From: Stenotrophomonas rhizophila
GTDB lineage: Bacteria; Pseudomonadota; Gammaproteobacteria; Xanthomonadales; Xanthomonadaceae
Reading direction: 5' to 3'
DNA length: 64,000 bases
Assembly (NCBI RefSeq): GCF_003651185.1
Contig: NZ_RCDC01000004.1
Coordinates: 1,164,659-1,228,658, forward strand
Below, one piece after another: positions 17,151-26,809 of the stretch. The notes below the pieces were generated by a model that saw only the letters and a program-made list of their open reading frames with translations, was not told the origin of the DNA and ran no database searches. Numbering within the stretch: position 1 is the stretch's first letter; the number at the start of each line of letters is the position of its first letter. Position numbers and translations under genes: made by a program.

Positions 17151-17921
17151 ATGCGGTGTTCGGCCCTGCTGCTGTCCCTGCTGTTCTGCGATGCCGTGCA
17201 CGCCCAACGGGACGCGCCGCCGGACCTCGCCTTCGACCGCCCCGGCATCGGCTTCGCCGCCTCGACACTGCCCCGCGGTGGCGTCGCGCTGGAGGCGGGA
17301 TTGCCCAGCTTCAGCCGCGACCGCGACGGCGCGGGCGTGCTGAGCACGCAGTACAGCGCCGACATCAATCTCCGGATCGGCTTGGTCGAGCATCTCGAAC
17401 TGCAGGCCTTCACCTCGCCCTGGAACCACCTGCGGGTGGCGCCGCGCGATGCACCGGCCGAGCACAGCCGCGGTGCTGGAGACCTGGGCCTCGGCCTGAA
17501 GTTCGCCCTGCCCTTGTCCTCGGAAAAGCACGCCGTGGCGCTGCTGGCCAGCACCACGTTCGCCACCGGCTCGCGCGACTTCAGCGAGGGCGCCACGCAG
17601 TACGCGCTGGGTGCGAGCTATGAGTACAGCTTCGATGATCGCTGGACAGGCGCGCTGTACGCCAATGTGACCCGCGGTGCCAGCGAGGACAGCGTCAGCT
17701 GGGCGCCGAGCCTGAGCTTCTCCGCCACCGATACCGTCAGCACCTATCTGGAGGCCGGCTTCACCGACACCCACGGCGAGCCCTCGACCGGGATTGCCGG
17801 CGCAGGCATCACCTGGATGGTGACCCCGACGGTCCAGTTGGATGCCTCATTCGATGTGGGGCTGGATGACGACAGCCCGGACACGCAGGCTGGCCTTGGG
17901 GTGTCGGTGTATTTCGAGTGA
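17151..17921 (+). CDS. Outer-membrane transporter-like beta-barrel protein
   Basis: 256 residues from the ATG at 17151; a GTG at 17145 is possible but sits too close to the CGGAG. The signal peptide is MRCSALLLSLLFCDAVHAQ. Alternating amphipathic strands (VALEAGLPSFSRD, LGLGLKFALPLSSE, YALGASYEYSFDD, VQLDASFDVGLDD) end in VSVYFE. The layout resembles the transporter/MetA-type phenol-degradation outer-membrane family (PF13557-like). Substrate unknown. It has its own leader region and is followed by a terminator hairpin. Confidence 0.7.
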   Translation: MRCSALLLSLLFCDAVHAQRDAPPDLAFDRPGIGFAASTLPRGGVALEAGLPSFSRDRDGAGVLSTQYSADINLRIGLVEHLELQAFTSPWNHLRVAPRDAPAEHSRGAGDLGLGLKFALPLSSEKHAVALLASTTFATGSRDFSEGATQYALGASYEYSFDDRWTGALYANVTRGASEDSVSWAPSLSFSATDTVSTYLEAGFTDTHGEPSTGIAGAGITWMVTPTVQLDASFDVGLDDDSPDTQAGLGVSVYFE

Positions 17922-17954
17922 GGTTTGCGGGGCACCCTGCTGCATCGCCAACGA

Positions 17955-17984
17955 AAAGGCCTGCACGAAACCGCGCAGGCCTTT
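17955..17984. terminator. Bidirectional terminator hairpin
   Basis: AAAGGCCTGC (17955-17964) and GCAGGCCTTT (17975-17984) form a 10-bp stem with a ten-base loop. It ends both the plus-strand barrel gene and the convergent DUF1328 gene. Confidence 0.75.
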
Positions 17985-18015
17985 GTCTGGAACCGCAACG
18001 TCTTGGCGCGGCGGG

Positions 18016-18189
18016 TCAGGTCACCTTCTTGGCGATGGTCATGCCCAGCACGAACAGCACCACAGCGATGATGATGCCCGCCCAGAACAGGAACTTGGCG
18101 ATCCCGATCGCAGCGCCGCCGATGCCGGCGAAACCGAGGGCACCGGCGATCAGGCCGATGACGGCAAAAATGATGGCCCACTTGATCAT
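18016..18189 (-). CDS. DUF1328 small membrane protein (YtjA-like)
   Basis: 57 residues: MIKWAIIFAVIGLIAGALGF, then AGIGGAAIGIAKFLFWAGII and a final helix ending GMTIAKKVT. Two hydrophobic helices separated by a glycine-rich turn are the DUF1328/YtjA signature. AAGGATC lies just upstream of the ATG at 18189; the earlier start at 18231 is rejected. These proteins sit in the inner membrane and are often induced by envelope or general stress. Mechanism unknown. Confidence 0.9.
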   Translation of the reverse strand: MIKWAIIFAVIGLIAGALGFAGIGGAAIGIAKFLFWAGIIIAVVLFVLGMTIAKKVT

Positions 18190-18285
18190 GATGATCCTTT
18201 CCCCGAATCGGGTTGAATGACAGGACTCCACGGTAGCCAGCCGACTGTCTCACCTTCGTGAACGCGCCGACTGAACGGCGTGAAG

Positions 18286-18741
18286 TCAGGCGCCCGGCGC
18301 CACGCGCATTTCCATCGGCTGGTAGCGCAGCCCGGAAGATTCCGCTGCCTCCCCTGTGCAGGTAAAGCCATAGCGCTCATAGGCGGGTACCGACGAGAGC
18401 GACGCGCTCACGGTCAGCACCTCCACACGCGCCTGCTCGATCATGGCCGCCATCAGGGCCTTGCCGACCCCCTGCTGCTGGGCCGCCGGGTCGACAAACA
18501 GCATGGCCACGTGACGGCCTTCCTTGAGCTCGGCGATACCGATGAGCCGATCCTCCTGCGCGTAGGCCAGCATCACATTGTCCTGCACCATGCGCGCGCG
18601 GAACCCCTCCACCGAGGCGATACGGGCAAAGGTCTCGATCCCAAGGGGGGGCAGTGATTCCGCCACCGCCCCCATGAAGGCGGCCATGCACACACGGCTG
18701 GCCTGTTCGAGATCGGCTGCCAACAACGCTCGTACCGCCAT
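18286..18741 (-). CDS. GNAT-family N-acetyltransferase
   Basis: 151 residues from the ATG at 18741 (GGAAGG eight bases upstream); an ATG at 18747 sits too close to that site. The acetyl-CoA motif reads VAMLFVDPAAQQQGVGKALM, with the Q-x-x-G-x-G/A pyrophosphate loop. Motif B follows in VSASLSSVPAYERYGFTCTG, including the typical A-Y-E-x-x-G-F. It transfers acetyl groups to an amine of an unknown small molecule or protein. Confidence 0.88.
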   Translation of the reverse strand: MAVRALLAADLEQASRVCMAAFMGAVAESLPPLGIETFARIASVEGFRARMVQDNVMLAYAQEDRLIGIAELKEGRHVAMLFVDPAAQQQGVGKALMAAMIEQARVEVLTVSASLSSVPAYERYGFTCTGEAAESSGLRYQPMEMRVAPGA

Positions 18742-18831
18742 ATGCATTTCCTTCCGCGTCCATGAGGTAAGCGATCACTCTACCTCGATGATCTGCAGCC
18801 GCGCACGACTCACCACCGGATCGACGCCAAC

Positions 18832-20214
18832 TCAGCGCGCGACCTCGACAAACACGGGATTGGAATAGAACCACAGGTCCTGCCAGGGATCTTCGCCTGG
18901 CACATCGGGCAACGGCGCCACTTCAGGGGTGCTGCTGCCGCGTACACGAACGAATCCGCCCTGTGCAGGCGCCGGCAACACCCAGGATACCGTTCGCCAT
19001 GCGCCGTCCACTTGCCAGTCACTGGCGCGGAATACACGCGTCTGCATAACAGGAGCATCGCTTTTTCCAGGGCTGCCCACTATCAGCTCGACGTGATCCA
19101 GCACCGGGGGCTGGCCAGCGTGATTGACTGACGCCGGCACACGCACCCGCAGTTCCACGCGCATGGAGGCGTCAGGCGACATCGACAGCGTGCCGCCCAT
19201 CGTGGCGCTACGTGCCTCGTCGTCGTTCGCAGTCACCCGCAGCTCCAGTGCATCGATCAGATCGCCGGTCACCGCGAACATGCGCCCGTGGCGAAGGCCA
19301 TCAAGGATGTCCTCGGCGTCCTGCCGCGCCCAGACATGGGTCTTGCTGTATTGGCCCGGATCGAAGTCACTGCCGCCATCACGCTGGTTGACGTGCGAAT
19401 CGGAGCTGGCCGTGATCCAGAAGCGATGCCCCTGGGACAACAGCGTGTCCCAGATCCCGCCGACGGTTGCCGTCATCTGGTCGAATCCTCCCAGGGTCGG
19501 TGCATCCGCGTTGCGATACAGGCCGCGATGGACACGGGTGGCCTGATGGCCCGGCGCGCCTTCCATACCAACCAGCACCTGCGGTGCAGCCGCATGCCAG
19601 GCGCGCAGCTCATCGGGCTCGACGTCGCCCCACCGGCCCATGGCGGTGGCAGTGCGCGCGGGGTGATTGATGAACATCAGCGGCGGTGCCGGCAGCGCCC
19701 GCATGTGGGCCAGTGCATCGAGCATCGTCTGCCCGTCGTCGCGGCTTCCCTGCAGCGGCTCGCTGCGGCCGTAATCGCGTTCGATCGCGACCAGCTGCTC
19801 TCGCTCATCCGGGCCTGGGGCGATGATCAGCGAGGCGTGCTCGCCGGCCGGCACGTCGAATTCCATGCCATTGAACTGGATCAGTCCGGGCACCTCGCGC
19901 CGGGCCTCCAGCAGCGCCGGCCACGCATGGTCCCGGGTGACCGCCGAATGCCCCGGCCCGCCATGATCGGTATGCACCATCCAGCTCAGCCCATTGGCGA
20001 GCGCCTGCTGGGCGTTATGGGTGCGGGTGTAGGACGAGTCGCCACCACGGATCGGCGTGGGCGGCGTGGTGCTGCGATCCCAATCCACGCTCCACTCGCT
20101 GTGGACATGGTGGTCGCCAGCCTGCCAGCTGCGGCCGGCATCGTCATCGGCAGCCTGCGAGACCGCCGGCCACGCCAGCACCGCCACAAGCGGCAGGAAG
20201 AAAACATGTCGCAT
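18832..20214 (-). CDS. Secreted CehA/McbA-type PHP-domain metallohydrolase
   Basis: 460 residues from the ATG at 20214 (GAGGAA seven bases upstream), with signal peptide MRHVFFLPLVAVLAWPAVSQA. Metal-binding PHP motifs are in order: GDHHVHSEWS (HxH), VHTDHGG, FNGMEFD, FINHPAR and ITASSDSHVN. The C-terminal ~130 residues form a beta-rich domain ending FYSNPVFVEV. PHP enzymes cleave phosphate esters; CehA/McbA members also include carbamate hydrolases. The gene lies 73 bases downstream of the TonB receptor gene on the same strand, so the enzyme probably processes or releases a moiety of the receptor's ligand in the periplasm. Confidence 0.85.
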   Translation of the reverse strand: MRHVFFLPLVAVLAWPAVSQAADDDAGRSWQAGDHHVHSEWSVDWDRSTTPPTPIRGGDSSYTRTHNAQQALANGLSWMVHTDHGGPGHSAVTRDHAWPALLEARREVPGLIQFNGMEFDVPAGEHASLIIAPGPDEREQLVAIERDYGRSEPLQGSRDDGQTMLDALAHMRALPAPPLMFINHPARTATAMGRWGDVEPDELRAWHAAAPQVLVGMEGAPGHQATRVHRGLYRNADAPTLGGFDQMTATVGGIWDTLLSQGHRFWITASSDSHVNQRDGGSDFDPGQYSKTHVWARQDAEDILDGLRHGRMFAVTGDLIDALELRVTANDDEARSATMGGTLSMSPDASMRVELRVRVPASVNHAGQPPVLDHVELIVGSPGKSDAPVMQTRVFRASDWQVDGAWRTVSWVLPAPAQGGFVRVRGSSTPEVAPLPDVPGEDPWQDLWFYSNPVFVEVAR

Positions 20215-20287
20215 CGTATGTTCCTCACAAACGGGCAGCCGCATCCGGGGCACGCGCACGTGCCTCCGGATGCACCGCGAAGGTGGC

Positions 20288-23200
20288 TCAGAAGTCCGCG
20301 CGCAGGCCGAGGCTGATCCGGCGGCCGGAGCGCTCGTACATCGTCGGGAACGCGGGATCCATCGTGTAGCCGGTGGTCGCCTGGTTGGTCAGGTTGATGC
20401 CCTTCAGGCTGAGCTTGATGCTGTCGGTCAGGCGGTAGCCGATCGACACATCCAGCTGGCCGTAGTCATCGCGCCAGATCGGGTACATGTTGTAGCCGAT
20501 CGATTCGACGTACTCTCCCTTGTGGTTGTACGACACGCGCGCGTCGAAGCGGTCGTTCTCATAGTAGACGGTCATGTTGTATGACTTCTCCGAGAGCCCC
20601 GGCATCGGCGTGCTCACGCCCAGATCGGATTCGCCGGCCAGCGAGCTGTCCAGCATCGTGTAGTTGGCATTGATGCCGAAGCCTTCCAGCGAACGGTGCA
20701 GCATGCTCAGCGGCAGCTGCGCGATCAGCTCGACGCCTTTCACCACATAGGTGCCGTCGGCATTGATCGGCTGGTACACGTCGAAATCATAGGTGCCGTT
20801 GAGCGAGCCGTTGGCGTTGTAGACCGCCACATCCGGCACCACGCCGGTCAGCGCATTGATCACCACGCCGTCGATCTTCTTGTGGAAGTACGAGGCCGCC
20901 AGCAGCCCGCCGTTGTCCAGGTACTTCTCCAGACCCAGCTCCCATTGCTTGGCATAGGTGGGCTGCAGATCCGCGTTGCCATCGGTGAAGCGGAACGAAC
21001 TCCAGCTGGCGGTGCGCTTGTAGGCGATGTCGGTCAACGCCGGGCGGATGAACGTCTTGGAGGCGGCGCCCCGCAGCACCAGGCCCTCGGCCAGTTCGGC
21101 AGTGGCATTCAGGCTCGGCAGCAGATCGTTGTAGCTGCCTTTGCGCGAGACGGGCGTGTCGGTATAGCCGGTGGTGCCATCTGCCCGCTGGATCGGGTGG
21201 AAGCCGGAGGACTGCACCGAGGTATCCACATAGCGCACGCCGGCGTTGATCGAGACCGGCACGCGGCCCACATCGAAGCCGATGTCGGTCATCGCGTACA
21301 GACTGGTCACGTTCTCGTCGACCCGGTAGTACTGGCCCGGATCAAACGGCGTTGCGAAGCCCGGATAGCGGAACGCACTGCGTGCGTAGTCGTTGGAGAC
21401 CATCTTCCAGTCCAGGTCTTTCACCGAATAGCCACCGCCCGGCACGATATCGGCAATCGACTGCAGCGGACTGTCGGCCAGGGTGCGCTTGTTCACCCAG
21501 CTGTTGTCACCCGCCCCCGGCCCGTAGATCTTGGCTTCGCCATACTCGCGCTGCTTGGACTTGTCGGTGTAGCGCGCGCCGAACTGCACGCTGCGCAGCG
21601 CCGGCAGGAAGGCCAGTTCCAGCGCCTTGGTCACATCCACCTGGGCGGCATACTTGTCATCGCTGACCTTCTCCAGCGTCGTCTCATACGCTTCGAACAG
21701 GTACTTGTCCGAGGCGTTGTACATGTCGATGCTGGCCGGGTTGGCGCTGGGAATCGTCTCCCCGCTCTTGCCGGTCCAGCGGGTCCGCGAGGGCGCGTAG
21801 GCCACATGCTTGAGGTTGCTGGCATCCAACGTCTTGTCGGCGCCGGAGTAACCGACCATCGCATCCACGCCCCAGGTGTCGTCCTGCCAATCCATTGCCA
21901 CGCTGTACTGGCTGAAATCGGTCTTGTTGATCCGCTCCTTGCTCAGCATCTCGTGCTGGGTGGCGGTGTAGGACACATCGCGCAGCACCACGATGCCGTA
22001 CTGCGACAGCGTGCTGGCGTCGTAATCATGGATGGTCTCCAGCGTGCTTCGGCTGGACGCCGAATATGCCGCCGCGTCGTACTCGTCTTCGGTGGTGTCG
22101 TAGCCGCCGCGCATCGCATCGAAAGTCAGGCTGAAGCGGCTGCTCGGCTTGTACTGCAGCGATGCGGTGGCACCCCACTTGTCCTGGTCGTTGACGAACA
22201 CGCGGTCGCCCACTTTGTCCTGGAACACGATCAGGTTGCTTTCATCGGTGTTGTTGCGGTTCTTGACCACCACGCCGGCATCGCGTGCCAGCACCGCGGC
22301 GGCCTGCGTGCCGCGCGTGCCCGAGGCACCAAGGAAGCGCGACATGGGGCGGAAGTTGATGCCCGACGTCGCGTCCGTGCGGTTGCTGCGCTTGGCCGTG
22401 GCGAAGGACACCAGGCCACCCCAGTCGCCCCAGGTGTCGCTGGCCAGGAAAGAGAATTTCGGGTCCACCTCTTCGGAAATCGAGTTGTGCGCCCCTTCCA
22501 CCGACGCCACCAGCTTGCGGCCGGTGTAGTCGAACGGGCGTGCGGTGGAGATCTGCACGGAGCCGGCGATGCCACCCTCCTCATCCGCCGCAGTCGGCGA
22601 CTTCAGCACCGTGACCTGCTGGATGATCTCCGAGGCGAAGATGTCGAATTCGATATCGCGACCACCGCTGCCCGATGCCGTGGCCAGGTTGTTGATCGAG
22701 ACATGCGTGTACTCCGATGGCAGGCCACGCACGTTGACGCGGCTGCCCAGACCCTTGTCACGCTCGATGGTCACGCCCGGCATGCGCTGCAGGGCTTCGG
22801 CCAGGTTCTGCTCGGGAAAGTCGGCCACGTCGGTGGCCACGATCGAGTCGGAGAAACCGATGGTGGCGCGCTTGATGTCCACTGCCTGCTCCAGGCTGCG
22901 GCTGTAGCTGCCCACCACGTCGATGCGCTCCAGCTGCTGCAGGCCGGCGCCTTCCGCTGCGGGGGCCGCTTCAAATGCCAGGGCCGATGTGGCGACGGGC
23001 ACGGCGGATGTTCCCGACGGTGCGGTATCACTGCGTGCTTCGATGGTCACCGTGGTGTCGTTGAGATACCGATAGCGAAGGCCGGTGCCGTCCAGCAGCT
23101 GCTCCAGTGCCTGCTGCGGGGCCAGCCCCGCCGGCATCGCGCGGGTGCGCGGGTTGCCGGCCTGCTGCGCGTTGTAGACGAACTGCAGGCCGGTCTGGCG

Positions 23201-23335
23201 CGAGAGATCGTTGAGTGCACGGTCCAGCGGTTGGGCGGGAATCGCCTCGCTGGCCACGCGGGTCTCCTGCGCGGTGGCGGTGACGGCGGCGCTCTGCAGG
23301 GCAAGAGCGATCGAAAGGAAAAGAATGCGGCGCAT
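20288..23335 (-). CDS. FecA-type TonB-dependent receptor with STN signalling domain
   Basis: 1015 residues. Signal peptide ~1-22 (ends TATAQ). An STN domain covers about 33-100 (LDRALNDLSRQTGLQFVYNA, then APQQALEQLLDGTGLRY). The plug begins around 150 (FSDSIVATDVADFPEQNLAE, RMPGVTIERDKGLGSRVNVR). A long 22-strand barrel ends in the terminal Phe (RISLGLRADF). The STN domain normally contacts a FecR anti-sigma factor, and the fecR- and fecI-like genes lie just upstream. The sequence group (IEFDIFASEIIQQVTVLKSPTA) is that of Xanthomonadaceae/Caulobacter receptors for large or organic ligands. The ligand is unknown. Confidence 0.93.
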   Translation of the reverse strand: MRRILFLSIALALQSAAVTATAQETRVASEAIPAQPLDRALNDLSRQTGLQFVYNAQQAGNPRTRAMPAGLAPQQALEQLLDGTGLRYRYLNDTTVTIEARSDTAPSGTSAVPVATSALAFEAAPAAEGAGLQQLERIDVVGSYSRSLEQAVDIKRATIGFSDSIVATDVADFPEQNLAEALQRMPGVTIERDKGLGSRVNVRGLPSEYTHVSINNLATASGSGGRDIEFDIFASEIIQQVTVLKSPTAADEEGGIAGSVQISTARPFDYTGRKLVASVEGAHNSISEEVDPKFSFLASDTWGDWGGLVSFATAKRSNRTDATSGINFRPMSRFLGASGTRGTQAAAVLARDAGVVVKNRNNTDESNLIVFQDKVGDRVFVNDQDKWGATASLQYKPSSRFSLTFDAMRGGYDTTEDEYDAAAYSASSRSTLETIHDYDASTLSQYGIVVLRDVSYTATQHEMLSKERINKTDFSQYSVAMDWQDDTWGVDAMVGYSGADKTLDASNLKHVAYAPSRTRWTGKSGETIPSANPASIDMYNASDKYLFEAYETTLEKVSDDKYAAQVDVTKALELAFLPALRSVQFGARYTDKSKQREYGEAKIYGPGAGDNSWVNKRTLADSPLQSIADIVPGGGYSVKDLDWKMVSNDYARSAFRYPGFATPFDPGQYYRVDENVTSLYAMTDIGFDVGRVPVSINAGVRYVDTSVQSSGFHPIQRADGTTGYTDTPVSRKGSYNDLLPSLNATAELAEGLVLRGAASKTFIRPALTDIAYKRTASWSSFRFTDGNADLQPTYAKQWELGLEKYLDNGGLLAASYFHKKIDGVVINALTGVVPDVAVYNANGSLNGTYDFDVYQPINADGTYVVKGVELIAQLPLSMLHRSLEGFGINANYTMLDSSLAGESDLGVSTPMPGLSEKSYNMTVYYENDRFDARVSYNHKGEYVESIGYNMYPIWRDDYGQLDVSIGYRLTDSIKLSLKGINLTNQATTGYTMDPAFPTMYERSGRRISLGLRADF

Positions 23336-23495
23336 CGTAGAAGTCCAGTGGGGTGGTATGAGCGTCGCGAGACGGAATCGTTCGCGCTTGCCTGGACTAC
23401 GAGGGCGCAGGGCGAGGATCGGGCACCGGCATTTCGATGAATTTTTTTTGACAGCCGCTCGATGTGCGCCGCGCGATGACGCGCGGATAGTGCAA

Positions 23496-24542
23496 TTACT
23501 GTTGTTTCGCGCTGGTTTCCGCCGCTGCTCGGCTGCTCACGTGGATCTGTTTGTCGACCACGCGCGTGCGCAGCGATGGCTGCTGATCGAGGAAGGTACG
23601 AAGTGATGCAAGATCGTCGCCACGCAGGTTGCCGGTCAGTCGCAGTGCCCCGGCGACATCGTCGTCCACCTGCAGGCGCACGCGGTTGAGGCGATTGAAC
23701 TGCTCGGCCACCTCGCGCAGCGGCTCATCCTGGAACACCACGCGGCGACGCCACCAGGCGGTCATCGTGTCCGCATGCTGCTGGCGGAGGCTGACGGTCT
23801 GATCGCGGTAGTCGATGTAGGCACTCTGGCCCGCGCGAAGATCGGCGAGCAGCCGGCCCTGGCCCGAGTCGCCGCGGATCTGCACGCTGCCCTCGGCCAC
23901 CTCGATCCGCGCCTGCTCGCGCCGCAGCGACACGTCGAACGTCGTGCCGATATCGCGCACCTCCAGCCCGGCCGCATGCACGGCAAAGGGACGGCGTTCC
24001 TCGGCCACCACAAAGCTGGCCTGCCCGCGCGACAGCTCCACGCGGCGGCTCAACAAGGTGAAGCGGATCGACAATTCACTTTCCGCGTTCAGATACACGA
24101 CGGTGTGGTCCGGCAGCGTAAATCGCTGTGGTGCGCCGTGCTCCGCCACATAGTGCCGGGTCTGTGGCCACGCCATGTGCCCTACGAACACGACACCCAG
24201 CAGCAACGCGGCCGCTGCGGCGATGCCCGGCAGGTGCCGGCGCGGCGCACGGGAGGCCGCGGGCGGTGGAGGGCGTCGCCGCACCGGCAAGGCCACCACG
24301 TTGTGGTCGGCGGGCGGCGGCCCGGCGGCGATCAGTGCATCCAGATCCACTGCCATGCCGCGCAGCGCATCACTGAGCTCGCTGGCGACGCGGCTGACCG
24401 TGATGTACTCGCGCAGGTGTGCGGGTGAGGTCACCAGCCATTTCATGAACTGGCGTTGCTGCTCGGGGGTCACCCCGCCCTGGCGCTGCAGCGCATGCCA
24501 GTGCGCGGCCTCGTTGGCGAGGGACGGGCGTGGGGCGGGCAT
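23496..24542 (-). CDS. FecR-type anti-sigma factor
   Basis: 348 residues from the ATG at 24542; GTG codons at 24551 or 24554, overlapping the sigma gene stop, are alternatives. The N-terminal FecR_N-like segment contains EAAHWHALQRQGGVTPEQQR and MKWLVTSPAHLREY. One transmembrane helix follows at about 105-125 (AAAAALLLGVVFVGHMAW). The periplasmic FecR domain includes AESELSIRF, RPFAVHAAGLEVRDIGTTFD and IEVAEGSVQI. The C-terminal DUF4974-like domain includes VVFQDEPLREVAEQFNRLN. It should hold or activate the ECF sigma factor depending on the receptor's STN domain. Confidence 0.9.
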   Translation of the reverse strand: MPAPRPSLANEAAHWHALQRQGGVTPEQQRQFMKWLVTSPAHLREYITVSRVASELSDALRGMAVDLDALIAAGPPPADHNVVALPVRRRPPPPAASRAPRRHLPGIAAAAALLLGVVFVGHMAWPQTRHYVAEHGAPQRFTLPDHTVVYLNAESELSIRFTLLSRRVELSRGQASFVVAEERRPFAVHAAGLEVRDIGTTFDVSLRREQARIEVAEGSVQIRGDSGQGRLLADLRAGQSAYIDYRDQTVSLRQQHADTMTAWWRRRVVFQDEPLREVAEQFNRLNRVRLQVDDDVAGALRLTGNLRGDDLASLRTFLDQQPSLRTRVVDKQIHVSSRAAAETSAKQQ

Positions 24543-24547
24543 CTCGC

Positions 24548-25072
24548 TCACCACGCCTCCGCATGACCGGCCAGCGCACGGCGACACACGGACAGCCCGC
24601 GCACCACATGCTTCTTGACCATGTGCGAGGACACGCCGAGCCGCTCGGCGATCTCCTTGTAGCTGAGCCCATCGCGATACTGCATCACCAGCACAGCGCG
24701 GGTGTGCTCGGGCAAGGTGCCCAGCAGCGTCTGCAGGTGCGTGCGGCGCTGCTCACGCTCGGCGGCGTCTTCCACGGTTTCCTCGCCGGTCAACAGCGTG
24801 GTGAGGTTCTCAAGATCATCGATCGGCAGCATCAACCAGCGCCGGCGCGCGGCCTGCTCGCGTGCGAGATTCTGCGCGACAGTGAACAGGTAGGCCTCCG
24901 GATTGGCGATCGCCTCGCCTTGATCCTCATGTGCGCGCAGCAGGCGCAGATAGGTTTCCTGCACCATGTCCTCGGCATCCTGACGCGCACCGCGGCGGGT
25001 GAAGAATCCCCTCAGCACCGGCCCCTGTTCCTGAAACATGCGCGCCAAACGCCGTTTTGCGTGTTCGGCCAC
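24548..25072 (-). CDS. FecI-like ECF sigma factor
   Basis: 174 residues from a GTG at 25072, chosen because GAGGTGG lies just upstream; an ATG at 25117 would add 15 residues without a visible Shine-Dalgarno sequence. Region 2 contains GARQDAEDMVQETYLRLL and region 4 LPEHTRAVLVMQYRDGLSYK with EIAERLGVSSHMVKKHVVRG. These are hallmark iron/FecI-group motifs. The stop overlaps possible fecR starts. Predicted target: the TonB receptor promoter in 23336-23495. Confidence 0.9.
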   Translation of the reverse strand: MAEHAKRRLARMFQEQGPVLRGFFTRRGARQDAEDMVQETYLRLLRAHEDQGEAIANPEAYLFTVAQNLAREQAARRRWLMLPIDDLENLTTLLTGEETVEDAAEREQRRTHLQTLLGTLPEHTRAVLVMQYRDGLSYKEIAERLGVSSHMVKKHVVRGLSVCRRALAGHAEAW

Positions 25073-25197
25073 GATCCCACCTCGCCCCCAGGTGCGGCGA
25101 AGGTACGTGGCTCGCATGACGATTCGATGACGCAGGCGACACGGTATCGCCGCGCGGCGATACCGTGGACACGCGCCTCAGGCGGTACGTGCGTCGA

Positions 25198-26043
25198 TCA
25201 GAACGTGTGTTCCGGGCCGGGGAACGTGCCTGCCCCCACCTCTTCCGCGAACTCACGCGCGGCCTTCTGCAGCAAGCCGTGCATATCCGCGTACTGCTTC
25301 ACGAAGCGCGGCAGCTTGCCGGTGCGCAGCCCCGCCATGTCCTGCCAGACCAGCACCTGTGCATCGCAATCGCTGCCCGCCCCGATGCCCACCGTCGGAA
25401 TTCTAAGCGCGGCGGTGATCTGTGCAGCGACCGCGCCGGGCACCATTTCCATCAGCACCGCGAAGGCACCTGCAGCCTCCAGCGCGCGCGCTTCCTCGAT
25501 CAGCCGTGCGCCATCCTCGCCCCGCCCCTGCACGCGGAAGCCACCCAGCTGATGCTCCGACTGCGGGGTGAAGCCGATGTGCGCCATCACCGGGATGCCG
25601 CAGCTGACCAGCTTGCGCACCTGCGGCACCATTTCGATGCCGCCCTCCAGCTTGACCGCGTGGGCCCCGCCTTCCTTCATGAAACGCACCGCCGTGTGGA
25701 AGCACTGCTCCGGCGAGGCCTGATAGGAACCGAACGGCAGATCGGCGATCACCAGCGGCCGCCGCGTGCAGCGGCTCACCGCGCGCACCAGCGGCATCAG
25801 CTCATCAACCGTGACCGGCAACAGCGAGTCGTTGCCGAACACGTTGTTGGACGCCGAATCGCCGATCAGCAGCACCGGAATGCCGGCGTCTTCGAAGATC
25901 GCCGCGGTGTACATGTCGTAGGCGGTGAGCATGGCCCACTTTTCGCCGCGCTCCTTCATCTGCTGCAGATGCGGAATACGCACGCGCGGTGCCGGGGCCG
26001 GGGCGCTGCCCGGCGTCGCGTAGGGATGGAGCTGTTCGGTCAT
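25198..26043 (-). CDS. panB: 3-methyl-2-oxobutanoate hydroxymethyltransferase
   Basis: 281 residues; GAGGATC lies eight bases before the ATG. It catalyses the first committed step of pantothenate synthesis (ketoisovalerate plus methylene-THF to ketopantoate). Family motifs: [45 protein letters not shown] and [19 protein letters not shown]. The opening ([33 protein letters not shown]) looks to me like the actinobacterial branch rather than the usual Xanthomonas PanB. panC and panD are not adjacent. There may be a second panB elsewhere in the genome. Confidence 0.92.
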   Translation of the reverse strand: MTEQLHPYATPGSAPAPAPRVRIPHLQQMKERGEKWAMLTAYDMYTAAIFEDAGIPVLLIGDSASNNVFGNDSLLPVTVDELMPLVRAVSRCTRRPLVIADLPFGSYQASPEQCFHTAVRFMKEGGAHAVKLEGGIEMVPQVRKLVSCGIPVMAHIGFTPQSEHQLGGFRVQGRGEDGARLIEEARALEAAGAFAVLMEMVPGAVAAQITAALRIPTVGIGAGSDCDAQVLVWQDMAGLRTGKLPRFVKQYADMHGLLQKAAREFAEEVGAGTFPGPEHTF

Positions 26044-26072
26044 GCCAGGATCCTCGTGGGGACAACGTGGGG

Positions 26073-26690
26073 TCAGAGTGTGCCGGTTCCGCTCAGCAAC
26101 AGCACGGCGATCAGGATCATGGCGGCGCCCGAGACGCGGCCGACCACGCGTGATGCACGCGGGCGCGTGCGCAGCACGGCACCGGCGCCATACCCGACGG
26201 CCAGATAGACCGCCGCGCAGCTGACCAGGTGCACCATGCCCAGCGCGATGATCTGCACAGGCATCGCCCATGCCGCGCTGGCGGAAATGAACTGGGGCAG
26301 CAGCGCCAGAAACAACAACAGCACCTTGGGATTGAGCCCGCTGACACAGACGCCCTTGACCGCCCAGTGGCGCCACCCCGTCACCGCTCCCGCATCGTCC
26401 GCTGCGGCCACCGGCGGATGGCGCAGCAGCCCGATGCCCAGCCACAGCAGATACAACGCGCCCAGGACGGTCAGTACGTGCAGCGCGACCGGCGCCTGGG
26501 TGAACATCGCGCCGACGCCCGCAGCGACCAGCGCGATCGCCAGCAGATGGCCAGACAGCAGCCCGGCCACCGCTGGCACCACCGCCCGCCCGCGCAGGCC
26601 GGCAGCGATCGCATGCGCCCAATCCGCACCGGGGGTGAGCACGAAGAGGATCGAAACCGCCCAGAAGGCGACGATGACGCTGGGTTGCAT
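26073..26690 (-). CDS. LysE/RhtB-family exporter
   Basis: 205 residues, about six transmembrane helices. It starts [31 protein letters not shown], the LysE-family opening with the FvltPGpd motif, and has [17 protein letters not shown] in the middle. It exports amino acids or related metabolites across the inner membrane. It is divergent from an Lrp/AsnC regulator 119 bases away, a common arrangement in which the regulator senses the exported amino acid. Substrate not assignable. Confidence 0.9.
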   Translation of the reverse strand: MQPSVIVAFWAVSILFVLTPGADWAHAIAAGLRGRAVVPAVAGLLSGHLLAIALVAAGVGAMFTQAPVALHVLTVLGALYLLWLGIGLLRHPPVAAADDAGAVTGWRHWAVKGVCVSGLNPKVLLLFLALLPQFISASAAWAMPVQIIALGMVHLVSCAAVYLAVGYGAGAVLRTRPRASRVVGRVSGAAMILIAVLLLSGTGTL

Positions 26691-26809
26691 GGGGTCCAAA
26701 GGGCGGTCTTGCCGCGATCTGCGTGCCAGACGGAAGAATATTCCCACGACTCTGGAATGTGCTTCCAAATACTTGCCCTGCAATGCGCATCAGGAGGAAA
26801 CTCTTGCGC

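Noticed and set aside
20696..23440. A 914-codon open frame on the plus strand opposite the TonB receptor gene
   Set aside because: It is antisense to a gene with clear domain structure; long antisense frames are expected in G+C-rich DNA, and its translation is low-complexity (His/Gln/Arg/Gly-rich) with no domain.
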